NCBI GenBank assembly: GCA_009733575.1
Contig: ML769444.1
Coordinates: forward strand, 1 to 64,000
Reading direction: 5' to 3'
DNA: 64,000 nt
Origin: Gymnopus androsaceus JB14
Taxonomy: Eukaryota; Basidiomycota; Agaricomycetes; Agaricales; Omphalotaceae
Shown here: in pieces, positions 33,796-46,100 of the stretch
Layout: each line of letters opens with the position of its first letter
Position numbering within the stretch: the first letter of the stretch is position 1
Notes under the pieces: model-generated
Told to the model about the DNA's origin: nothing
Database searches by the model: none
The model's input: only the letters and a program-made list of their open reading frames with translations
Program-made: the position numbers and the translations under genes

Positions 33796-34542
33796 ATGAT
33801 GCTGCTCGCGTCTTCAGCTCGTTCTTCAGCATTTGCCTCTATCTCTGGTCGTCGCGCTGCTTCGGCTATTGCCTCTAAATATTCCAATGCCGTTTACAAT
33901 GCTGCTCTAGCAAAATCACCACAGACTCTGGCCAAGGTCCACGCAGAACTTGCCACCTTTTCCTCCACTCTTAAACAAAGCAAGGACATTGATGCTTTTG
34001 TTCACAACCCAACCCTGTCCGCGAGAGACAGAGCAGCAGGTCTTGCTTCTGTTTTCAAAACTATCGAGGGTGCTGGCTCAAAGAAGGAGCCCGTTTCCGA
34101 CATCACCAAGAACCTGCTCACAGTCTTGTCCGACAATGGAAGACTGGCAGAGGTCAACGGTGTAGTGGAAGGTTTCAACGAGCTCGTTTCTCAGTACAAC
34201 GGAGAGCTTAATGTTACCGTGACTTCTGCCGCTCCGCTTTCCAAGGACATTCTGTCGCGCCTCGAATCGTCTCTGAAGCAATCGCAGACCGCTCAAAAGG
34301 CAAAAACGGTAAAAGTCACCAACAAAGTCTGTCCTTTCATTATTCCGTTTCTTTTGCTGTTCTCATATTCATACTAGGTCAATCCCTCTGTCCTTGCTGG
34401 TATCGTTGTTGACTTTGGTGACAAAACCATCGACCTTAGCGCCCAGTCGCGCGTTACAAAGCTCAACGCCGCTTTGCAACGTATGTCGCTGTTCTTTTTC
34501 TTCTGACTTGTTCTGATATTCCTCTCCACAGTGTCCGTCTGA
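33796..34542 (+). CDS. ATP5: Mitochondrial ATP synthase subunit 5 (OSCP)
   Basis: OSCP links the F1 head to the peripheral stalk of ATP synthase. Exons are 33796-34326, 34378-34480 and 34532-34542, about 214 aa, the usual length. The N-terminus (LLASSARSSAFASISGRRAA) is a typical mitochondrial presequence. The OSCP domain reads SKYSNAVYNAALAKSP, DITKNLLTVLSDNGRLAEV and ELNVTVTSAAPLSKDI, ending NPSVLAGIVVDFGDKTIDLS. The final exon is only 11 nt (LSV stop). Confidence 0.95.
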
Positions 34543-35508
34543 TCGAGAATGTAACGAGGCAAAAGTCTGATACCACTGGATCGTTATAGCGATTGTATTA
34601 AATTACAAAAATCCCTTTTTTAGACAGCAGTCACAGCCCAGTCCCTGCTTTCGCCTCCGTTGTGGCGAATAATGCACCAAATGTCACCCTCATTGTGGCT
34701 GAAAATACGTCTTTACTCCGCCAACTCGTCCACGCGCGCAAGGCACTCCTTCCATTGTTGTGGATCGACGGAGGATCTTGGACAGTAGCAGGTACTTTGA
34801 GGTTTTATTAGGCTACTCCGTGATTGCGCTACTGAATAGCATGAGTCACTTCTTCCGGCTTAGACCTCCTTGAGACCAGGAGGACGCTTCTTGAATTATG
34901 CCAACTCCCTCCCCAGTTCAAGGTTAAATTCTAATTCTAATTAGGTTCGCTCTCAGGCAGGGCGTATGTAGATATGAATGGAGAAGTGATCGGAAGGGTC
35001 TATTCACGAACCTCGGTCAGTGTGCAGGAATCGCCTCCATTTATTAACCGAACAAGAAAAATATCCTTTCAGGCGTATGGTGCTTGGATACAAGCGCGCA
35101 AGATATCCCAGATAGGAATAGAAATCCATATACGTCGCATATACATTGCATATATGGCAATAACGATAACTATGATCTACGAAAAGAGTTCCGAATTCGT
35201 AGGCCTATGTTCGTACCAGCAGAAGCGACCCTTCAAGCCAGCTCATAAGGACGTGTCCTGGGCCCAAGGAGACTTTCTAAAAGAATTTACATTCCCTGGT
35301 TTGGGCAACTGCTGTAAAGGATTTTTTTTCGCGGAGGATGAAAGAAAATCCTACTTGCTTATCAACTAGATCTCGTCACCGCCCGGTTTTCAGCGGAAAT
35401 GTTAGCAGCCTCATGCACTCATATATGAGTGAACCTCGAAATTCCCCACCCACTGACGTACCGTCTTTGTATCCTGTCTTCTTCCATCTCGCTATCCGAC
35501 TCGCCAGG
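34543..35508. other. Intergenic, no gene supported
   Basis: A 131-codon frame (34974-35369) has no domain or codon support. No other feature seen. Confidence 0.55.
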
Positions 35509-36357
35509 ATGGAAGCACTTCTTCCCTTGACTAAAATACCATGCATCCTCCTTGCTACGATCGGTCTGCAGATTACTGCAACACCTCCACATCCACCGCC
35601 GGCCAAGAGCGAAGAGGCACCGTCTACGAGCTGGGAAGTCGTCGTAAAGCAGAGAGGCGGCCCAGTGGTGATCAAGGCAAGTTTAACCCTCGATATGTTG
35701 AACATAAGAAGCAATAGATCTGACCTGGTCGCTTTTTGTAGCTCATCTGTTGGTTCGCTGCCTTGGCAGAAATATTACTCATCTGTGCGCAGACCCTGGG
35801 ATATCAAACGTTCGCGAAGAGTGTTTTGAATGTTCTTGGCTTGCGACAAGCTTCGGACGCCTCATTGTATCCTTCGCCGATGTTTCTTCTAGGGACTTTC
35901 CTTGCCGCTGCGGGAGGTTCCATCCGCTATTGCTGTTATCGGGAGTTGGGCCACCTGTTCACCTTTGAGATGAGCATCATGAAGGAGCATAAACTCATAA
36001 CGACTGGCCCATATGGGATCGTTAGACATCCAGCGTACACAGGGGTTTTATGCACTATCATTGGTATTGTACTCTTGCATGGGTCTTCGGTAGGTTGTTA
36101 GAGACTGTGGTTCGAGTCACTGTATAGACACTGAGTACATTTACCCACAGGGATCTTGGCTGATAGAAGGCGGCGTCCTGGACTTGCTTGTAGGACAAGT
36201 CGCAGCCTTCATTTTCTTCGGGACCACTAGTCTTATTATAGTCGGCCTTTTGAAGCGCATTCCAAAGGAAGAGGAGGCACTAGCGGATAAATTCGGTGCA
36301 GAGTGGAAGGAATGGGCGCAGAGAGTGCCATTCAGGCTGTTCTGGGGTGTCTATTAG
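35509..36357 (+). CDS. Protein-S-isoprenylcysteine O-methyltransferase (ICMT/Ste14 family)
   Basis: This ER membrane enzyme methylates the C-terminal prenylcysteine of CaaX proteins using SAM. Exons are 35509-35676, 35742-36089 and 36151-36357, about 240 aa. Membrane helices flank the family core: FTFEMSIMKEHKLITTGPYG, then VRHPAYTGVLCTIIGIVLLH. The SAM-site end reads RIPKEEEALADKFGAEWKEW, then AQRVPFRLFWGVY. The first intron has a GC donor (AAG|GCAAGT) and ends GTAG; reading across it gives VVIK-LICWFAALAEILLICA with no frame problem, so a GC-AG intron is well supported. Confidence 0.92.
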
Positions 36358-36609
36358 GTATTAGGAGAGTAGCGATGATCAGCTTTGACATCCGAAATAG
36401 GTGTCTGTAAATTTCATTCTTGGTCAAAATACAAATAAACCACACTGTACCTGTGCATAGCATATTATAGCGCATATATTGATGTTCTTGTCGTCGAGGG
36501 AAATAGATCAGTTCTCGGATTGTCGCTTGTCGGAAAGCTTCGAGAACGAAACCATCACGTGCGCGTCATTTAACAGTGCATTTTAAACCGTTCAACTTGA
36601 ACGTCCACC

Positions 36610-37362
36610 ATGGCTGCTCTCACTGCCTCTCCATACTTTTCGCATCCTTGGTTCGACAAACCCACGATGAAAAGAAGACGTTCTTCGTCCTCAGAGGACG
36701 ATGCTCCATTATCACCAGCCAGCAGTAAACGGCGGAGAGTTAAAGCGCTCGAACGAGGATTCTCTAATCTCACTCTGCAACATCTACAGCCTACCTCTTC
36801 GTTAGCTGTCGCTTCTCCTGTCTCCGTTTCGTCTCCTCCCTCTGCTTTCCCATCATCTCCGCCCAACGATTTCGACATAACTGCAATGGAAGTAGATTAT
36901 GATTCATCCTCAATGCTACCATTTATACAGCCTGATTCTGTTGAGGAGCCTCATTCATCTACGCCGCCAGAACAAGTTCCGGAGATACGCATGAAGGGGT
37001 CGTCGTGGTACGAGCCTGAACCAGACCGTGAGTCCTCTTTGGTGTCTTCTCAGCCATCACACCAGGACTCTAAAAAATCTCGGTTCACAGGTATCGTTGT
37101 CACGGATTTGGACTCGTCGGAGGATGAAGAGGAATCCGAACCATTACATCCAGTTATATCACCCGCGTTACTCGAACGTATTCGACGACGCGAGCTGTCG
37201 GTTCCAGTACCTGAACTTTCTCTACAAAATCAGCAGGCGCTCGTCCTGTATCGGCCACTGAACCGGCCTTCAACCACGGCGGAGGAAGAGGAGAAAGAGC
37301 CCAAATTGGATGTCGCAGTTTTGAATTCGGCGGAAGTGGAGATGATGGACATTGAACAATAA
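36610..37362 (+). CDS. Nuclear-looking Ser/Pro-rich protein, unknown function
   Basis: A single-exon frame of 250 aa. It opens MAALTASPYFSHPWFDKPTM, then carries a basic cluster (KRRRSSSSEDD, SSKRRRVK) that would serve as a nuclear localisation signal. The body is Ser/Pro and acidic rich (VVTDLDSSEDEEESEPLHPV), and a short helix RIRRRELSVPVPELS precedes the end. Convergent with NF-YA, 192 bp apart. No domain recognised. Confidence 0.75.
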   Translation: MAALTASPYFSHPWFDKPTMKRRRSSSSEDDAPLSPASSKRRRVKALERGFSNLTLQHLQPTSSLAVASPVSVSSPPSAFPSSPPNDFDITAMEVDYDSSSMLPFIQPDSVEEPHSSTPPEQVPEIRMKGSSWYEPEPDRESSLVSSQPSHQDSKKSRFTGIVVTDLDSSEDEEESEPLHPVISPALLERIRRRELSVPVPELSLQNQQALVLYRPLNRPSTTAEEEEKEPKLDVAVLNSAEVEMMDIEQ

Positions 37363-37554
37363 TAATGTGATATTGTCTTTTGGAAGGAATCATCAATTTC
37401 TAAACCGCAATGTATACACCTATAGTACAATCAAAGCAATAATCATAACTTGTGGAACGCAACGCACAGAGATAAGCCCTGAGAGAAATAGAAGAAACAA
37501 ACATAAGAGTTGCGATAGCGATATACTAAATAAACGAGAAATAAGTCTTTTTTT

Positions 37555-38562
37555 TCATCGAGGTGCGCCGTATTGCACAATGTCTTCTGGACGCCTGGGG
37601 GGCTCTGTAGGGTATAGACCTTCTGTGTAGTTGATCTGGGAATGATGATGCCTCGCATGTGCGTGCGGATGTGGAACATGATGCATCTGTATGCGGGAAG
37701 GATACGGAGATGTAAGGGTAACCGGAGCTGAATTTGTGGTTCCCTTTGATATCTGAACGTGCGACTGAGAGAGAGGGTGCTGGTGTGGGTGTGGGTGTGG
37801 TTGTTGGTGCTGGTGCTGATGTTGGTGCTGATGCTGATGTTGGTGCTGGTGCTGGTGCTGGGAGTGGGGAAGTTGGTGTTGTTGCTGATGATGACGGCGT
37901 TGTTGCTGCTGCTGCTGCTGAATATACATTGCCTGAGGAGAAACAGCAATGGGAACAGGCATATGCTGCATCTGATTTATGGGAGGCGATGGGAGAGGAA
38001 GATGGGAAAGATTTAAGATGCTGATGGGATCGGGAGGGTTATTGGAAGAGGTATCATCGTGGGAATGCATATGCTGAGGTTGCAGCTGGGAGGGAGACTG
38101 TGGCTTGTCTACAGGTGGAGAATGCTCGTCGTCTGGCATTTCTTCGTCATTGTCCGGGACATTTGACGGCCCAGCTTCTCCCTCTTGACCAGCTTTCTGA
38201 GCAGCAATCTCCTCCGCGGTAAGAAATCGGCCACCAGGACCTCTAGGACGCCTCATCGCATGTTTGTGGCGAGATTCATGAAGATAAGGCTATTGGAAAA
38301 GATGAGAGGAAAAGTAGAAAATGGAGTACAGAAAATATACCTTTCGTTGACGTGATAGACGATGAACTTCTTCAAGACGCGCTCTGGCTACGCGACGCTT
38401 CAAGATTCGAAAATATTGCTTTGCATTGACATACAAAGGCTCTTCGTCGACATGAGGTGATGCAGCGGGCTCTGGAGGATTTATAAAAGCCGGTTGTTCA
38501 AAGTTGGGAGTGTAATACTCGTCGAGGTGATAGGAAGGTGAAAAGAGATCAGCTTGCTGCAT
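37555..38562 (-). CDS. HAP2: CCAAT-binding factor subunit NF-YA / HAP2
   Basis: NF-YA joins the NF-YB/NF-YC histone-fold dimer and contacts CCAAT boxes. Exons are 38562-38341 and 38289-37555, about 318 aa. The subunit-association helix EEPLYVNAKQYFRILKRRVA and DNA-binding part YLHESRHKHAMRRPRGPGGR are joined by the 51-nt intron. A Phe replaces the usual His in NAKQYHRI. The C-terminal half is a disordered activation-like region with Gln and His/Gln repeats, ending EDIVQYGAPR. Confidence 0.95.
37785..37925 (-). repeat. His/Gln/Pro codon repeat tract in NF-YA
   Basis: On the minus strand, runs of CAG and alternating CAC/CAG/CAT codons encode poly-Gln and HQHQHQ-type stretches. The opposite strand gives false Gly/Val/Ala and Leu/Val frames. 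Likely length-variable. Confidence 0.85.
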
Positions 38563-38918
38563 CGCGAGTCTTAGCCAATCGCAGCGAGAGACAACAATCC
38601 AAGCCGACACTCGACCCTGATAAGCAAGCCGCCAGAAACTTTTACGTAAGTTTGGGCGCCCATTGCATCTTATCTCTTCAGCGCCAATACGATTCACAGT
38701 GGCAACTCTGAAATGTTGTGTTGAAATATGCCTTCCAAAATCGTCAGTATGCATTGAGATATGATATACTGCAAAGTTAGAATCCGATCCATAAAAGTCT
38801 TTCAGTACCTGCCGAGCACAAGTACTGCATAGCTAAGCCGTCGCCGATGCGTCGGCCGGGACCACGTGGTCAATGCAAATCAGTCAACAATGGCGCACGC
38901 GTTTACTCCTTAGCACTC

Positions 38919-39791
38919 ATGGACGCCAAGTTGAAATCCCTCAAGGTCGTTGACCTCAAGCAGATCCTTTCCAAAGCTGGCGTATCTGCTCCAGCAAAGG
39001 CAAACAAATCCGACCTCATCTCCAAAATTCTTGCTAGCCAAGAGGCTATTGACGCATACAACGCTCAATATCCTTCTGAAACTCCCAACGATGATCTTGT
39101 GCGTTGAATTCTGCTGTTGTCGCCGTATTTTGCTTATCTTTTATGGTAGCTTGCTCCACCAGAAGAGTATGCCTCCTGTTTCTATTCACAGCATTCTCTT
39201 ATTTATCTTTCTCCACTAGCCTTGACTGGAACGCAGATGAAGTTCCCTCTTCTAAAGTAGAAGAGCCTGCAAAACCTGCAGCTGAGCCAGTGCGTGTTTC
39301 TCAGCCTTTCGCCATACCTAGTCTCATATCTTTCAAAGGCTGCACCTACCGCAACGGAGCCGCAGCCTACCATAGAGCCTGAAAAGGCCGCTGACACGAC
39401 CGAGTCTGCAACCACAACAGAGGATGCTGAATTGGAGAAACGCAGGCAACGAGCTGCCAGATTCGGCATCCCGTTAGTCGAATCCAAACCCAAGCGAACT
39501 CCGGCTGCCGCAAAGAAAACTGCTCCGCCGAACGATGTGAGCATCTTCCATATTTTCAGCCTGGCCTTGGACTGATGCTCTTGTTAGAATCCCGATAAAC
39601 TCAAAGCACGGGCTGACCGTTTTGGTACAAAATCTCCAGCAGCAGGAGAAACTTCACCTGGGTCAAAACGGAAACGTGCTTCGCTTCCTGCCGTTGAGGT
39701 TGACCCTGAGGAATTAGAGAGGCGACGGAAAAGAGCAGAGCGGTTTGGAGCGAGTTTGAAACCTGTAGTGAGTTTTGGCTCCTTTTGCTGA
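38919..39791 (+). CDS. SAP-domain Tho1/SARNP-like mRNA export protein
   Basis: Tho1/SARNP (CIP29) binds nucleic acid and the UAP56/Sub2 helicase in mRNA export. Exons are 38919-39098, 39150-39166 (17 nt), 39220-39289, 39339-39536 and 39588-39791, about 222 aa, all in phase. The SAP domain is N-terminal (LKSLKVVDLKQILSKAGVSA, then NKSDLISKILASQEAIDAY). The C-terminal half carries three helicase-binding-type repeats: ELEKRRQRAARFG, KLKARADRFG and ELERRRKRAERFG, separated by basic, Pro-rich linkers (KPKRTPAAAKK, GSKRKR). Confidence 0.88.
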
Positions 39792-40015
39792 AATTCTTCC
39801 TGACATTGTTCTCTAGTCTTAATTGTTTAATTTTATGGAATACTTGTATCAATCCCGACATAAAGTCGTTATTTGTATCTCTGGATTTGTTAGTAGCTGT
39901 AGTGCTATTTCTGATTTGTGTCGGAAGGACTCCGCTTTGATCCCGACTATTGGCCGGTGCGAACAAGATATGAATACCATGCGAGCTCTTTGAGCTCGCT
40001 TGCCTACTCCCACAT

Positions 40016-41333
40016 ATGGAAAAGCAACCATTGCTGCCTCCTCCTGCATCTCCCAGTTCCAAATATGTGCTGGTCATCCATGGAGGCGCTGGAACAATGT
40101 CTAAGAAGAACAGTACCGAAGCCCAACTAAAAGTTTATCATGCCGGTCTGCGCGCAGCTTTGGATACCGGTTACAAGGTTCTGAAGGAAGGGGGAGAGGC
40201 GATGGATGCATCGATTGCTGCTGTCTCTGCTCTTGAAGGTTATCATCAGACTATTCACTAGGCTTATAATGCTAATGCTTTCCAAGATAACATTCTATTC
40301 AACTCTGGGAGAGGTGCAGTGTTCAACACAGCTGGAAAGGTGAATGAATCGTTCCTTGTAAGATGAACAAAGGATTGACCATTCACAGAATGAATTAGAA
40401 GCTTCCTTAATGTTATCAAAGCCTCCTGCCTCGCATCCCGGGATTCCTTCTTCACGCCGGGGATTCGGTCTGACTCTCTTGACACACATCCGCAACCCTT
40501 CACAGCTCGCCCGTCTGCTCTATCTGACACCTTCCGCAGCCCCGCACGCGTTTCTCTCCGGCTCAAACGCGGAAAGTATCGCAGAAGCTTTAGGAATGGA
40601 TCTTGTCGATCCGTCATACTTTTTCTCCGAAGCACGATGGAAGGAACATCGACGTGGAATGGGGCTTCCTGATAAGCCTTATCCGCCCGGTACTACTCCC
40701 GCTGAAGAGGAAGACGATGAGCAAGAAGAGCTTACGTCTCTGGATATGTTTCCTACAGGAACTGTCGGCGCCGTTGCCCTTGATATACGGGGATGTATTT
40801 GTGCAGTGACTTCGACCGGAGGTAAAACAAATAAGTTGGTAGGCCGAATTGGAGATACACCCACCATGTCTGCGGGTTACTGGGCGGAAGAATGGGAAAC
40901 CAGAGGTTGGTTGAGAAAGACATGGAATAAGATTAGGGGCAAGGGAGACAAAATGGCAGTGGGAATTTCGGGCACTGGGGATGGCGATGTATGTGCGCGC
41001 GCGGACAATTTGTATGCGTTCTGACTTTTTTTCAGTACTTTATACGCCAAGCTACTGCGTCGACGATCGCTCGCCGCGTTCAATTGTTGGGCGAGTCTGT
41101 TGGAACTGCCGCGCAGGTTGCTATAGAAGATCTACGTCGAGATGGTGGCCTTGGGGGGGTTATCGTACTTGATAGCAATGGCAATGGTGGGTGATCTGGG
41201 CCGCGCTTCGTTGGAACAATCTGACTCGCTTCTAGTTGCGACACCTTTAAATTGTGAGGGCATGTATCGAGGTCTGATTCGCGACAACGGCGTCCCAAAG
41301 ACCGCCATTTTCGATGACGAGGTTCTGGAATGA
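40016..41333 (+). CDS. Ntn-hydrolase L-asparaginase / isoaspartyl peptidase family (asparaginase_2)
   Basis: These enzymes self-cleave before a Thr that becomes the nucleophile. Exons are 40016-40238, 40287-40339, 40389-40988, 41036-41186 and 41236-41333, about 374 aa. Motifs: YVLVIHGGAGTM at the N-terminus, DNILFNSGRGAVFNTAGK, the autocleavage site FPTGTVGAVALD (Thr about 217), and the beta-subunit STGGKTNKLVGRIGDTPTMS with GISGTGDGDYF. An acidic linker (EEEDDEQEEL) just before the cleavage site is typical of the flexible alpha C-terminus. Taspase-like substrate specificity cannot be excluded. Confidence 0.92.
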
Positions 41334-41380
41334 TAGTGTGTATAATTCGGCAATGATCCATGAAAAAAAACATGCTAGAA

Positions 41381-43064
41381 CTAGATATCAAACTTGACCA
41401 CTTGACCCCCTGCCCCTCGGTCAATTTTCAGCAGTCTTTTAGCCACACATGCATATAGCACTCTGGTGGATTGTGTAGAAACTATCGAGGTACCGGTACC
41501 AGCCTTTTCTCCCAGTAGTTCCTTGGCCTTGCCGAACGACAAGGACAGTGTATCGGAGGAAAGCAGCGCAAGTAAAAGATGTGCAGTGAGTATTTGCTGC
41601 GATGTAGGCGGTGCGTTGCCCTTGGATGCAGTCGAGATCGAATGCGTTGGAGAAGCTGTTGATGGAGTGAGGCTGGATAGCGACTGTAGATGTGAACTGA
41701 AGAGAGAAAAATGTTCAGATGTTATACAAAGAAAGAGATCGGGGCATACATTGTCGCCTTTGCTACAGGTGGCCGATTATTCGTAGTATTGAAGGTATTT
41801 CCGGGCATAATCAGTTCACCGACTGTACTCCATATTTTTGCCTGTGTCTAAGATCAGTATCATGCTCACGTCAAGGGAACCACAACGAACCACTGCCCGT
41901 TCAACTTCCATGTTTACATGTACTCTCCGTTCCTTGTGCGGTGTATTAAGGGCGCGGGGAGTATCTGGTTCAGGCACAGATACAACTTGCTCGTCCGATT
42001 GAGTTTGTTCAGGGGGTGGAACAGGATCTTCTTCAGGCTCAACCTCTTCTTCCGTGACTGGAGGTGACTTGGGCACACTGGGGGACGGTGAATCTAGAGA
42101 GGGTGATGGCAGGCGAGTATTCCCGAATCGAGTCGGAGGTATAGGACTCGAGAAGGATGATGCAATAGACAGATTGCCAAATTCTGCCTCTTCATCAAAA
42201 AGTAGGTTGTCGCTGAAATGAAGAGGTCGAGCTGAAGCACCTGGGGTACTCCAAAACTGCTCCTCTACAGGATCAACTGGTTTGGGAGTCTTTGGTTTCG
42301 GGTTGTCCGGAGGGCGTTTAACGCGTGGCTTTTGCTCCAGCAACGACTCTTTCTAGAGACGAACAGGTATCAACAAAAAAAAAATGGTTTGGATTCTGTG
42401 AACAACACAAACATGTTTGCGACGCGCGGCAATCTGGGCACTGAGATCATCAATCCGTTGCTGTTCCTCATCGGTAGCAGCTTTGAGTGACTGAGCTTCT
42501 GTCGCTTGGGTCTTGGTTCAATTATCATACATGTACAGCCTGTTGGAGGAAGGTCACGCACTCGTTGGAGTAGTTCAGTCAGTGAACGGATTCGTTTATT
42601 CGAAACCTCCAGATTTTGAAGGATCGCAGTAACCTGCTTTCGTGTTTGAGGCATAGGACGAATCTGTTGACTTGAGGAACATTAATTTTTAGATGAAATA
42701 TACGAGATGAAGACACGAACTATCGCTCCATGTATTTTAACGCGGCTTCTGCGTAAACTTCTGGCTGCACTTCTTTTGGCTTCAATTCGTCTTTCCTGCC
42801 TGTGGGTCTACGCAAAGGAGTGGCTCCATGAAATTCAGCACGAGTGATTTCGACGCCAGAGGGATTGCGCGTCTCTTTGTCGGCAGTGATTGTAAAGAGG
42901 CCATATTCTGACGAGTCAATGTCGCGTACAAGATCACCAAGTTGAGTAGTGAGGATAGCACGGGTAAAAGGGCCAGTGCCAGAATTTGCACAGGAGGTAG
43001 CGATAGAATTTATGGAGCGAGTGCTATGAGCCAGACGATCTAGATGATCGGAAAGTGCAGCCAT
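41381..43064 (-). CDS. DASH complex Spc34-like kinetochore protein with long C-terminal extension
   Basis: DASH/Dam1 couples kinetochores to microtubules. The N-terminus (ALSDHLDRLAHSTRSINSIA, then GPFTRAILTTQLGDLVRDID and SSEYGLFTI) matches the Spc34 pattern as I know it. Five introns are readable. Coiled-coil exons follow (QTRKQVTAILQNLEVSNKRI, then DEEQQRIDDLSAQIAARRKH), then a Pro/Glu-rich linker. A folded-looking C-terminal part reads IWSTVGELIMPGNTF, PTSQQILTAHLLLALLSSDT and RVLYACVAKRLLKIDRG, stop at 41381. The whole is longer than usual Spc34. A fusion of two neighbouring genes in my model is possible, but phases agree throughout. Confidence 0.6.
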
Positions 43065-43198
43065 GATGGTTCAGTTTTAAGTACTGTATTATTTTTTGTT
43101 TGGCTGCTTACTATACTTGCATTTATTTCCTCCACTTCTCCTTCTTCTTTCCTCTTCCGAGGTCTACTGTCGGTGAAGACAGCCTCACCGACAGGACA

Positions 43199-46100
43199 AT
43201 GTGGGAAGCATTGCCCCTAATTTGCTACGGCTACGCGGTTCACCCTTTAATTCCTTCAACTCGGCGCGACACTCGCTATTCGACCCGTACTCATCGCACA
43301 AGCGGAGTTACAGATGCCTCAGCCGATGACCTTCACAGAGATATTGTTTCTCTGGAAGTCGGAGACGAAATCTATGCCTTTGAAAAGTATACGCCCAAGG
43401 GGAAAGAGACCGATGGCATATGGTATCGCGGGTTCGCAAACTTTGTCTTTAATCTCTACTTTATTATGCTCAGTCTCATCCTCTAGTTACGTCGTTTGCA
43501 CTACGAGAAGGCCTCCGGTTACTTGGGCTCTTTCAGGGGATGCATCTTCCTCCAAATCAACCCCGAAGATCGAGGAGCCTCAACAGGTTTTCATCGGAAT
43601 ATTCCCTGCTTCTCATGTCTACGTCCGTGACGAGCTTTCCGACGCAGAAGGCCGTCTCCAAACTCTTGCCAGCTCCATGGAAAATGGCAGCCAGACGAAT
43701 GGTCATAGCAGCAGCTCTGTCAGTGACAGTTATTCGCAATGGAGTCGAAGTAATTTCAGTACTGCAATGAGTGTTCTGCGAGAGGAAGATGAAGAATTTG
43801 ATACTGCGTCTATCATGACTGGCGTCAGGCTTCCTCGATTGGATCAGGCCAGTCTGTCTCATGCAGGTATTCCCGTTTATTCCAGCTCTAGATCTGCCAG
43901 AAGTCTACGTTCGTCTTCACCTGCCGAGTCTCAGGTCATGATGAAGCCACTTCCTCCACGTCCGTCTCTCAAGTCCGGAGATGATACCGCATCTGGTGCA
44001 TTACAACCAATTGTCGACGAAATTGCGTCCGCATTACGAGAATGGCACATTTTTCTCTTCCAATATCTCGCAAGACGTGATTACCGCCTTTTTCAGGTTT
44101 TACGAGAACATATAGAGGCATTACATCTCGGTAGACGACAGCTGCTCGCTCAGACTCTGAACGAAGAGGAAACGGTCAGCATGCGGCGCGACTGTGTCGT
44201 TAGATTGGTCAAGGGGAATCTTGTCCAAGGGCTAGATGTAATTGTCCGCCATCCTTCTTGGGGTGGCCTTGTTACAGTTGAAATAGAGGGTGAGATTGAC
44301 TCTCGGACGTGGGTTAGTGCAGTTCGCATGTATTCCATGCAAGTGACATTGGCCTATTTAAATCTCGACGATTTACCACTAGTGGCGCCTACGCCAGCTC
44401 CCCTTCCAACTCCCGCTCACTCCGCCTTCCCCGAATTCACACACAGAGCCCGCATGAAGTCGATAGGCCGTCATGCATCTCCCTCTCTCTCAAAGCCACC
44501 CGCCGCAAAGTTCTATCACATTCTGCTTGACTTGCGGGCGTTTGTCGCGTCATTCTGCTCTCCCGGCGAAACCGCAGAGCTCTTATTCTCGTTGTACAGA
44601 TTAGGTTCCCATGCCCAGTCCATCACCGAAGATTTTTGTGCCACTTTGAACCATAATGGTGTTCTGGCCCGAAATCCAAGTGCTCGTATCCGTACACTCT
44701 TTACAGATCTGTCACTCTCTGACCTCTCAGAGCCTATTTATCTGGTTTGTCGGGTAGTCCGAAACGGCTCCCTGAAAATCGGTACCACGTTCAGCTCGGG
44801 AGTGCCAGCAGAGAACGGGCGAAGAGGATCTGAATCTCGGCTTGAGCCAAACGCAGTCACTCCCTGGACGGATACCTATGCTCCGGTCTCACCAGGTAGT
44901 CCTCGTGTGTACCCATCTAGCGATAATCAGTTCCGTCGACCGTTCGGTTGCGCCGTCCTCGAACTATCTCAGCTGGCACAGATGGCTGCTGATGACTTGG
45001 ATGTGCATGGTCCAAAAGAATACGCTATGCCCATATATGTTCCTACGAATGAGACCACGTTCTCGATGCTTCACCAGAACATCATAGACCATAATATGAA
45101 GGAGTTTGAAAAGTCCTCAAGGTACGTGATCCCTCTAATTCGGAAATTTCACCCCACTAAAGGAAACTCTTACTATAGAGCTGAGATGTTAGCCGTGTCT
45201 ATTAAGGTCTACCGCGGCGATGCTAACACTATCGTCAAGGAGAACACTTCAGTTCTTCTAGATACTCCTCATACCCTTCGACTTGGCTTCCCCGATGTTG
45301 TTTTCCCGGGTGACGTCCGTAACGAGCTCTATATCAAGCTCTGGTCAGGCAGCTTCCAAGCACCTGCGAACCATTCTAGCCGTATCAGTGTCGGCAATAT
45401 CACTCGAGGTGGACCCCCTCCGATGAACATGCAGGTGACAATTGAAGTCAGGGACGAATTGGGACGAACTATGGAAGGTGCTATATCTAAAGGAAGTGGA
45501 GAACCCTTCTTGACATATTTCCATTCCATGGTGTTCCAACGCTGCCACGAGCCGACATTTGGAGAGCTCATCAAGCTTCAGTTACCTCTGGATGGAATTC
45601 CCTCGTGGCATCTATTCTTCACTTTCCGTATACGGTCAGCCCGAGAACGAGCGGGTAGCCGTCCGTCCGAGAAATTAGATCCAGCCTATGCATTTGCATT
45701 CCTTCCCCTTTATCCTGAAAAACGAGCGTTTGTCGAGGACGGTGCTCATAACCTAGTCATGTACCGTGCCGATAAACTATCTCAAGTCACCCCGGAGCAG
45801 TATCTCTCTTCACCCTGTTGCCTGCTCCCGAATCAAAAACCAGAGAGTCTAGCCATCTCGGCGGATATGCAGCGCAATGCACCAGCATTGCGGGACTCGC
45901 TTGTCATTCGTTCGTCTTTGTGCTCAACGAAGTACACCCAAAATCCAGTCTTGCTCAATCTTCTCAATTGGGAAAAGGTTTCCGATAAAGAAATTTTGTC
46001 ACAGGTGCTGACCGCGTTCACATTTGTCGGGGAGGTCGAGATAGTCAAGTTTTTACGTGACATCTTCGACTCTCTCTTTGGTATCCTCGTCTCACCCACC

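Noticed and set aside
34974..35369. 131-codon plus-strand frame upstream of ICMT
   Set aside because: No domain, no splice or codon support, lies in an intergenic stretch.
37734..38024. Plus-strand Gly/Val/Ala and Leu/Val repeat frames
   Set aside because: Antisense reading of His/Gln codons in NF-YA.
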